DNA of 64,000 nucleotides, from contig CBFFRP010000069.1 in NCBI GenBank assembly GCA_965644295.1, forward strand, positions 1-64,000, read 5' to 3'. Both the position numbers and the translations under genes were made by a program. Each line of letters opens with the position of its first letter. The first letter of the stretch is position 1. The notes below the pieces were generated by a model. The model was given only the letters and a program-made list of their open reading frames with translations. It was not told where the DNA came from and did no database searches. The stretch comes from Paraphysomonas bandaiensis. Its lineage: Eukaryota > Chrysophyceae. Of the stretch, positions 55,841-64,000 are shown piece after piece.

Positions 55841-57319
55841 ATGGTGGCATCAGCAATATTTATTATGGATCTTAAAGGGAAGGTCATAATCTCTCGTAAC
55901 TACAGGGGGGATATTCCCATGAATGTCTCCGAGAGGTGCGTCTTTCAAGGCCAAATCTGCAATCTCATTGTCTTAATATGGTTTTCCATAGGTTTGCTAT
56001 TTATATTCAAGAAAGGGATGAAATGGAATTACGGCCTGTATTTACGGATGAAGGGATAACTTTTGTTTATATCAAAGTATGTGTGTTTGCATTACAACAT
56101 TCTACGTGCTAACACTGTTCGATATCGGCAGTGCAATAACTTGCTGCTGATGGCTGTAACCAAGAGAAATTCGAATGTGTCCTTGCTTTTATTCTTTCTC
56201 TACAGATTAACTAATGTAAGTAGAGTGCATAATTCCAATTCTGATGTCAGAGTATGTGTTAGGTATTCAAAGATTATTTTGGTGAGCTAGAGGAGGAGAG
56301 CATTCGAGATAATTTTGTGGTTGTATACGAATTATTGGACGAGACAATGGACTTCGGTTATCCACAAACATGTGAATCACGCATTCTAAGAGAGTATGTA
56401 TTTGTCACAATGCTGAGCAGACATAACTCGATTGTGTAGGGTGGTGACGCAGGAGAGTAACAGACTTGAAGTTGCACCAAGACCTCCTGTTGCTCTCACT
56501 AATGCAGTATCCTGGCGATCTGAGGGTATTAAACACAGGAAGAATGAAATATTTCTTGATGTCGTAGAGAAGCTTAACCTGCTAGTGTCGAGCAATGGCA
56601 CTGTACTTCACTCTGAAATAATTGGATGTATCCAGATGAAATCTTTCCTTTCGGGAATGCCTGAGTTGAAATTGGGACTTAACGATAAGCTTATGTTCGA
56701 GGCGACAGGCCGGTCAACTTCTCGAGTTAAGGCTGTTGAGCTTGAAGATATTAAATTCCACCAGTGTGTTCGGTTGGCCCGGTTCGAGAACGACCGTACA
56801 ATATCCTTCATTCCTCCTGATGGAGAATTTGAGCTCATGACTTATCGCCTTAACACACATGTGAAGCCCTTGATATGGGTGGAGGCCGTTGTCGAGCCAC
56901 ACAGCCATTCTCGTATTGAGTACATGATTAAAGCAAAGAGTCAGTTTAAGAGCCGCTCCATCGCGAATAACGTAGAGATCATTATCCCCGTTCCTCAGGA
57001 TGTGGATTCTCCATCTTTTAAAGCATCCATAGGAACTGTCACTTATTTTCCCGACCGGGATGCTATTATTTGGTCCATTAAGCAGTTCACAGGATCGAAG
57101 GAGTATTTGATGCGCGCACACTTTGGTTTGCCTTCGATCACTGGAGAGGACGCCGAACACTGGAGAGCCCCTATTGAGGTGAAGTTTGAAATCCCCTACT
57201 TCACTGTTTCCGGCCTTCAAGTCCGATACCTGAAGATTATCGAGAAATCTGGGTACCAAGCTCTCCCTTGGGTCCGCTACATCACTATGAATGGCAACTA
57301 CCAACTCCGCATGAGTTAA
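55841..57319 (+). CDS. AP-1 clathrin adaptor medium subunit (mu-1)
   Basis: Exons 55841-55935, 55992-56076, 56132-56215, 56263-56393 and 56440-57319, with introns of 46-56 nt, join to 424 aa, the normal mu-1 length. The N-terminal longin-like half starts MVASAIFIMDLKGKVIISRN; the mu-homology domain has RPPVALTNAVSWRSEGIKHR, SGMPELKLGLNDK, DIKFHQCVRLARFENDRTI and PPDGEFELMTYRL. It ends EIPYFTVSGLQVRYLKIIEK...ALPWVRYI. These phrases are typical of AP-1 mu rather than AP-2. It recognises tyrosine sorting signals on cargo leaving the trans-Golgi or endosomes. The loop after NVSER is short compared with animal mu-1. All catalytic-free binding features look intact. Confidence 0.95.
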
Positions 57320-57836
57320 GCGAAAGGAGATAGCCGTGTCTCGGTGTTCTTGTCTAGCGAATGCTTGGCTGTTTATTCATTATGGGTCTTGTGATATGAG
57401 ATCTCCGTGAGTTTAGGGATAACCCTTTGAAAAGATACGTATTAGTAATGAGAAGATTATTTGAGTTACCGCCTTATAACTCTAAACTCACAGTAAGAAA
57501 GTAGTAAGCGAAATATGGCCAATATATTCTAGTCTGTTTAAAATATACTCAAGCCAGCTGTGGTACTTCTGATTAGTGCTGATCGTATATTATCACTAGC
57601 GAATTATGTACAACTGAGTAGATAAATTACGAGAATCACAACATCTCTACTGCTGTATGTCGCTAAAACAGTGGAAAAATTAAATACTGTGAATTAAGGG
57701 TTTCAAGTTTTTGTGATAGTTATAGTAACTGCATACATTCATGACGCACTGTTGAAGATTGTAAATTGTTAAGCTTGAACATATAAGTGAAGTTAGCCTC
57801 ATACTGAGTAAATCATAAAGTTGCATTAAAGTCCAG
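57320..57836. other. intergenic, no gene seen
   Basis: AT-rich. Its last 55 bp match, inverted, the sequence after the CR copy at 40.65 kb. Confidence 0.4.
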
Positions 57837-58310
57837 CAGTAGTGAATGTCTTATTATTAGCAATATTGGCGTTTAAGAGTCAGAACTAATGTAGCATTCC
57901 TAAATTTTAACTAACTAGAGCTTAACTCTGATATCCTAATATTGGCGCTACGAAAGTTGGTTGTGCGTCGCCGCAAGCACCAAGGTGCAACAAGTTTTGC
58001 TCAATCACTCAATGCTAACGCAGTGAGCAAGCAGAATGTTGATATACCTGACATGTGCTAACTTCAGGATTTTTGAGACCTTAAGGTAAACAACCCGAAT
58101 GCTTGACTTCAGTAGGAAGCCCAGTTCATGACATGAGCCCATTCCCGGATGCCTGTTTATTCGTCAAGTCCCAAAGACGTCCACTGGGTAGAAAATTATA
58201 TGTTAACTCTACGTATATATAGCGGCTCACATTAGTTTACCGGAGAAATATCTCCGGTACTTATCCTCCAGAACACCACGAAAAGGGGCGAGTCCGACTT
58301 TGTTGAGGGT
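57837..58310 (-). mobile_element. CR element, near full length
   Basis: On the plus strand it runs from GAATGTCTTATTATTAGCAA through GTGCGTCGCCGCAAGCACC and the hairpin CCGGAGAAATATCTCCGG to GACTTTGTTGAGGG. About 470 bp. Confidence 0.8.
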
Positions 58311-59658
58311 ATTAATTTATAAGCACTTTAGTGAGCAGGCCTGCGTAACAATTAACATGCAAGAGGTATCCTAAATAATTATTGCTATTGCTTACCAAGA
58401 ATTTATCTATATTGGCAAGAATTTAATTTTATTGTTTTATTATTTATTAAATATCTCTCTCTCTTCAAAGATGTCAATTTCAATGTGTCTAGGTGTCATT
58501 CGCTTGTTCTCTTTAAATTAAATTGTTGTTCTATTTAAATATTTCGTACAACGATATTGTGAAGGCAGTTTGGTGCATAGTTTCTTACACTTTTGGTTTG
58601 TCTTCAAAAGTAAAGGAATGGCTATTTGTCTTTCTCATCATCCTCTTTCTCTTCACTCTTTGTCACCTTCGTGTGTTGGCACATCATTAATACAGCGACA
58701 TGTAGTGGTCCCAAACAGATACACAAAATCACTCACATTACTGTATACGTAAATACTTTTTGCAGTCGTTGAATAGTAGCTACAAATCAGCTTTTCTATG
58801 TATCACGACAATAGTTGTGGGGTTGCTCAGTTAGTTCTTTGCCAACGATCTTTGACGTGTTAATAAACTTTCATGTTGAGGTGAAAGAGTGTATACTGAC
58901 CCCTATATGGACACACAATTATGATTAATTATGATGAAGTGAATGTGGGCAGTGCAGATATACCCAAGTTCCTTTCTGCTAACAGTTAAGGAGTTTGTAC
59001 CAAGGATCAGTTGCTATACACTGTACAGCGCATATATAATTAAGCTATCATAATAATTGCAACATATACCAATAGTAATTGCAATTATCAGTTATTTTTT
59101 TATTAAATTCAAACTTCAATTATTTCTAACGCAAGTCTGCCAGTGAGTATCTGTTCTCCTTCTCATCAGTTTATCATATATGTTAACCAGTTATTCCCAC
59201 ATCACCATGAATATTTGTACAGATACCCGTCAGTGACTAACTAACTTCTCTCATTAGTACTGCACACGTTTTTACTATGAAACATATATCACTTACGTTC
59301 GTAGTATTAATTCCAGATATATGTATACGCTATGAAGTTGCATGCACTGCTCCAACCAACCCATCTCTACGATATCGCTCTAGTAAATTGCTATTCTCAA
59401 ATGTTTTGAATGCTGCACGTATTAAGCAAGCGTTGCGATTGGAACTAGCAGCATCCTCGTAGATGATCCAGACGTTGGAGGATCGTCAATAATTACCAGA
59501 TCGAATCTTCACCCTGCATGAGTTTGGAGCGCTGAATTAATTCTACATGTATAGACAGTGTGAAAATAATAGAAAAGTGGTGCAACAGAGTGACCTACAA
59601 TGGACTTATGTACAATACATATTATCTATACTCTGTATATCACCAACACAACACTTAC
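58311..59658. other. long intergenic region, no firm gene
   Basis: AT-rich. A 61-codon frame at 59277-59462 starts like a signal peptide (MKHISLTFVVLIPDICI) but lacks support. Confidence 0.35.
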
Positions 59659-60329
59659 TGTTAGCGATATCGGAAAAAACTTCCTCGAGACCTTGCTAGA
59701 TTTCGCAGAGGTGCTAAAATGCTGAGCGCCTACTGATGCAGCGTATCTGCGGGTCTCACAGTTTAGAACCATACAAGCAAGCTTGTTTAGTCTACTTACT
59801 CAACGGCCTCCTTGGTAAACGTAACCCTAACCGCTCATTTACACGTCTGCTTCTCTCGAGGTCTATTTCGTTACCCGCAATACTATTTTACGAAGTTCTT
59901 TCTCCCACTTTTTGACCTTGGTTAAGGATTCTGTGTCAGTAATATCGTATACGAGAAGTGCACCATCTGTTCCAGCGCGTACCAATTATAAATGTACAGT
60001 GTGTAAAATATACAATGTGTAACACATTATACATTTCTTACCCGCATCTCTGTAGTATATAGGGCCTAAAGCATGAAACCTTTCTTGACCAGCTGTTTAG
60101 TTTAGAGTAATTCACATTGAACTTTACAAATAAAATGAATACTTACTAGTATCCCATACTGATAATTGGACAGATGACCCTCCCACCGAATTTTCTTATC
60201 AAGGTAACTAGCATGCAGTGTCGATATCTGCTGATCACTATACTCCCCACGAATATATCGCAATAAAATTGAAGTATTTCTTACCTGTCCTTCACCTAAC
60301 AACACTATTTTGTACCTATGACTGATCAT
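59659..60329 (-). pseudogene. Rab21-like small GTPase, decayed
   Basis: From ATG 60329: HRYKIVLLGEGQVRNTSILL (the P-loop GxxxxGK[ST] has RN in place of GK), RYIRGEYSDQQISTLHASYL, then after a one-base loss NSVGGSSVQLSVWDT and, over an intron, AGQERFHALGPIYYRDA (G3 motif intact). Further on come GALLVYDITDTESLTKVKKW, then after another one-base loss GNEIDLERSRRV (NKxD changed to NEID), and YAASVGAQHFSTSAK (G5) down to 59659. The order and wording (FHALGPIYYRD) fit Rab21. Two frameshifts, a lost P-loop lysine and an altered base-specificity motif make a working GTPase unlikely. Assembly indels could explain the frameshifts but not the P-loop. Confidence 0.65.
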
Positions 60330-61012
60330 CACGATGTGGAATGTTGACTAAAAATATTAAAAACAGTGAACAACAGCTATGGTAGATCGTTCAATCAATC
60401 CAAAACCTGATAGTTAAAGTCAATGGATAAGTGACTGATAACTAGTTATACTGTCATTCTTCTTCTGTTTCTTTAGCGAATATCGATTATATATGCATGT
60501 ATTATAACATGATCTACGAAAGGATACTCCTACTAGAGGCAGGATATCAACAAGAACGAGAACTGAAGTTGCTGTTGTATATCTACTGTAGGTATACCAG
60601 GTATACACAGAGTACGACTTCTAAATACAGAGCACAGGACTGTATGTGGAGATAAAGCGGAAGCTGTTTTTTTCCGACGCTGGCTGCGTATCGGCAGTCA
60701 GCATCTTATTTTTCGGAAACAAATTGAATCATAAATCTTCCATATTACTGTAATACAACTACGGCTAGAATACATATAATTGTTGTCTCAGTATTAGAGG
60801 CATCTTTGAACAAAAATATACAAAGGATGCCGATACGTGGTTTTTATTGCTGATTTTTTCTGTGTGTGTGCGCAGCAGTCCCAGTCTGCAACATCTAGAC
60901 ATAGCACACAACTCAAATAACACAGGCGGATACTGAGAAAGTAGCACAAATAGGATAATAAAGGGAGTCTTTTGCGCCAGTGACGTTTTTGCTGAAGGTT
61001 TATTGTGTTTAC
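60330..61012. promoter_or_regulatory. divergent interval with GGTATACCAGGTATAC
   Basis: The motif GGTATACCAGGTATAC at 60591-60606 is a near copy of that at 23890-23905. The rest is AT-rich; no gene seen. Confidence 0.4.
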
Positions 61013-61690
61013 ATGGAGAAGAAAGGAGACTATAAAGGTTACAGCGACGATAAACACCTGGATTCAAAGGATTCGTTTTGTGAAGGAAAATCTGGGGAGT
61101 CTAAAGGAGATGAGTATCTGGATGAGGGAAAGTCTGATGTTTGCTTTGATGTCCCACAAATTGATGTAACTGCCATTCACATTGAGCCATCTCGTAAAAG
61201 TTGCATCACGGACCCATTGGAGCTCAGTATTGGATTTGCTTTAGACCGAGACGTTGTGGCTGGATACTGGGAGGTCAAGGTAAATGTGTAATTGTAGGAT
61301 TTAATGGATTAATTCCTGTTACCAGTTTTTAGTGGACTCTGCAAACAAAAGGATCATCAAAAGTGAGTAATATTGTGGCTCCTGTTTTGTATTATGATTT
61401 CGAATACTTTTAGTTCTGGGACGAACACCTGTAGAAGATTATCCTGATGGTGAATCGGAAATGAACTTCAAGGTGATGCGAAAGTTATTGTTATAGGTGT
61501 TTGTGTAAATGGAATGTAGGTGGATCACATTGACGTCTCGGGCATCCCACCCAGCACTCTTACAAACTCCGGGCTACTGATGGCGACCTTCAAAGTTCAT
61601 GGAGAAGAAGTAGCAAGTGTGAACATGGTTGTAAATGTTATGAACGAAGGTGGAGAAGTTGTACGGGAAATATTAAGTCCTTTGGAATAG
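61013..61690 (+). CDS. conserved-looking protein of 177 aa, unrecognised
   Basis: Exons 61013-61279, 61326-61362, 61414-61472 and 61520-61690 join in frame (introns 46-51 nt). A charged, low-complexity start (residues 1-45, Gly/Asp/Lys-rich) precedes a compact beta-rich domain: DPLELSIGFALDRDVVAGYW, EVKFLVDSANKRIIKILGRT, PVEDYPDGESEMNFKVDHID, VSGIPPSTLTNSGLLMATFK. The alternating strands suggest an immunoglobulin-like or PDE-delta-like sandwich, but I do not recognise the family. Confidence 0.7.
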
Positions 61691-62067
61691 ATACTTGGCT
61701 TGATGCAATGTAGCGTCACATAGAGTTTCCTACCTGATTGCCTATTAGATGTCGTTAGCATGTTAATGGTACAATTGTATAAGCACCATTTCAATTTGGT
61801 AATGGATTCGTGTATGTCAGAGGTTTAATAAACATTTTCTGCGGTTGTATTATATATTGGCACTGCCGTTTTTAAATTGTGTTGATTAGATTTTAGTAAC
61901 ATGCTCCAATGTTCTTACTCTTAAAAACGAAAAAAGGTAGAGTGCTACGTATTCAGGTTAATAATACCACATTTATACACTATATGCATCATAAGACACA
62001 TAACGAACACACAAGTTATTACATTTGTGAAAGTTTAGGCTATCTACCGTAAATTTTTCACAACACG
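61691..62067. other. convergent 3' interval, no gene seen
   Basis: AT-rich, between the converging 61013 gene and the hydrolase gene. Confidence 0.4.
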
Positions 62068-63520
62068 TCAGATAAGACAGTCACTATTCTCATTAAGTAT
62101 ACTCTCAACAAACTTTGGTACGACAGCTAGCCACTCATTCGATTCATGAACCGACTCGTGTCCTGCAGAAGGAATTTCTACCATTGTCGCCACTGCTGGA
62201 CAAGCTTCCTGTCGCAAACATTCTGCGCCTGAGTACTTCCCCCCATCTTCCACTGATGTCCGGTGAAGGACACATGATGCAGTTCCATTCGGCGCAGTAT
62301 CGGCCACAGCTTGTATAAGTCGCCAGCTGTGCTCTGACGGGATAGTCCAATCCCTCGCCCCATGAAGCAATAGAACGGGACAGCCCACAGAGCCGATACG
62401 GGAGGCAGTGTTATAGCTGAAGGTGATGAAGCTGGCCCTGCCGTGAAGATTACACACACATATACTCAATATACAGACAGACAGGTACAAACAATTGACA
62501 GTTAATTCAAACAAACAACTAGTACATACACAAAACTTACATGAGATCTGACACTAGGGGTAGTAGGCGGAACATAGCGATATGCGGGTAGTCCTTCGCA
62601 GCATCCCTCACAGATACGAAGGCAGAATTGAGAATTAGGCCTGCCGGCAATAACGACCCAACGCCGCACTCATGGGATTCCCTACTATTAAGTGAATGAG
62701 CGAGCTCTGTGGCGATTGCAGATCCTAGACTTTGCCCGTACAAAAATATACGAGGGGTTGTTGCAAGAAAGCCAGACTCGCACTCGTTTTCACCGCCTTC
62801 TCCCATCGTAATCTTCCGCTCTATCCACTCCCACACAGCTCGAGCATCCAATGCAGTCCCGCCCTCGCTAGGCCATCCTGCTGAGTCTCCGAAGCCCCGA
62901 TAGTCAATGGTAATCACATGCGAGGACAGCTGGCTTGCCAAGCGGTGAAGTAGTGATATTCGGCGCGGAAGTGCGCGGTTTCCTGCGTTACCATGGAAAT
63001 ACACAACTATAACCTCTGCTTCTTTTAACTGCGAATCGAAATACTCCTCACGCTCTTTATGACTGGTTATAGACGCACCAAGTCTGGCTATCCTACCGGG
63101 AGGAAGTATGTGCCACCCTCTAATTGTGGTACCATCAGCTGCTGCTAGCTCTATATTTCTTCCGTCGCTCAGTCCAAATCGATTGAGGTTGGTAAGCGGC
63201 CCAAAGGGAAAGTTTAAAATGTTCATATATAGGATAGCAGATTGAAAAAATGTGGAAAACATGGCAGCCGTACATAATGTAACGTAAAGCACAACACCCA
63301 GGAGCGCACATTTATACATACTGACATTCCCTAACGTTTTTTTGGGTTTACCATTGGCATAGCTTACATTTGTTTGAGAACCAGAATCCTTGCAAACGAG
63401 CAATGGCGGATATTCTGGAATGTGTTTGTCCCCTTTCAAATGAAATTTCTTCTCCGAATTCGTGCGTTTTAAGCTGTGATGTATATGGGGTTCTACTGAT
63501 GTACTTTTAGCATTTCCCAT
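62068..63520 (-). CDS. ABHD12/BEM46-like alpha/beta hydrolase
   Basis: Exon 1 63520-62541 and exon 2 62437-62068 join through a 103-nt intron into 449 aa. It starts MGNAKS, a good N-myristoylation site. A TM helix lies at about 70-100 (MYKCALLGVVLYVTLCTAAM...). Then come FGLSDGRNIELAAADGTTIR, VVYFHGNAGNRALPRRISLL, ITIDYRGFGDSAGWPSEGG and the nucleophile elbow YGQSLGSA (Ser 264). The acid is in LLLHGARDWTIP (Asp 356) and the base in PSAGHESVH (His 420). This is the full triad of the AB hydrolase fold. In animals ABHD12 is a membrane lysophosphatidylserine lipase; the substrate here is not known. Confidence 0.88.
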
Positions 63521-64000
63521 ATTAATGTCAGATTTAAAACAGATCTAAGTAGTCTGTACCGGGGTTCAATACTTGTTAAGAAAAATGTACAACGTCCTCT
63601 TGCACGGGAAAAGTTCAGATCAATGCCCAGTGATGTTTATTTTACATTCAGCAGAGGAGCCGAATTGAGGGAGGGGTGATTCAGTGATATGAAAAGGGTG
63701 TGGGTGTGGGTGTGGGAGACAGTCAGAAATAGTACACCGTATTTTTATATGAGTATTTGCAATTCGGCAGGAGGAAACCATATCTGGATATCTGGATATC
63801 ATACAGCAGTACAGCAAATCCTACACCAGTATACCATATGCTCTGTATCATCTGCTGTATATGGTGGTGTGGGGAGGAATGAGCTGACAGCGCTCTATCT
63901 ATCCATCACCTTTTCCATTATCCCATCTCGCGAGGAATACCCCAAGAATATCACAACTTGCAACACAATGGATATAACTTGTCAACGACATTTATTTTCC
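63521..64000. promoter_or_regulatory. upstream region of the ABHD12-like gene
   Basis: CCAGTATACCATATG at 63826-63840 resembles the palindromic motif. It also has a TGTGGG microrepeat at 63700-63716 and ATATCTGGATATCTGGATAT at 63779-63798. No gene seen. Confidence 0.4.

Noticed and set aside
58570-58752. 60-codon frame starting MVHSFLHFWF
   Set aside because: AT-rich context, no splice partners, no recognisable pattern.

Overview
The window comes from the nuclear genome of an intron-rich unicellular eukaryote. Genes are split by very short GT-AG introns of about 45-60 nt. The proteins are eukaryotic: AP-1 mu, a Rab21-like GTPase relic, ABHD12-like and KEX1-like enzymes, a J-domain protein, and an EF-hand/LRR protein. 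Intergenic DNA is full of eukaryotic transposons and satellites. I could not place the organism. A type III glutamine synthetase, large LRR/EF-hand proteins and Tudor-like repeats would fit a heterotrophic or algal protist (inference only).

Layout. 1-7.7 kb is repetitive: a 233-bp dimeric satellite, a ~23-bp minisatellite interrupted by a LINE-like fragment, a 681-bp tandem array and a decayed copia RNase H. 8.1-12.1 kb carries divergent genes for an RluA-type pseudouridine synthase (-) and a 10-exon J-domain protein (+). 12.5-20.2 kb is a Ty1/copia retrotransposon with identical 294-bp LTRs and a 5-bp target duplication; a 1.2-kb element inserted in its pol and an internal 692-bp duplication break it. 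A hAT transposase relic follows. 22.2-25.9 kb holds two divergent glycosyltransferase genes. 26.5-28.5 kb is a pogo-like DDE transposase relic. 29-31.3 kb encodes type III glutamine synthetase. 33.4-39.8 kb is a many-exon LRR/EF-hand gene. 41.1-45 kb has a KEX1-like serine carboxypeptidase (-) and a basic coiled protein (+). 47.3-51.1 kb has a membrane protein with nine Tudor-like repeats (-) and a membrane-anchored Nudix hydrolase (+). 55.8-63.5 kb has AP-1 mu (+), a Rab21-like pseudogene (-), an unrecognised 177-aa protein (+) and an ABHD12-like hydrolase (-).

A dispersed short element, called 'CR' here, recurs throughout. Its sense strand starts CCCTCAACAAAG and ends TAATAATMAGA. Several copies have 14-15-bp target duplications, and its 3' tail matches that of the LINE-like fragment at 3.1-4.1 kb, so a LINE-driven SINE is a reasonable model. 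A palindromic GGTATACC-type motif recurs upstream of unrelated genes and may be a promoter element.

Functionally, the two divergent glycosyltransferases point to surface polysaccharide synthesis. The carboxypeptidase carries a TM anchor and an acidic dileucine signal of the type read by AP adaptors, and an AP-1 mu gene lies in the same window. All exon models were read by eye from splice signals and frame. Those given as full exon lists close in frame; the others are approximate.
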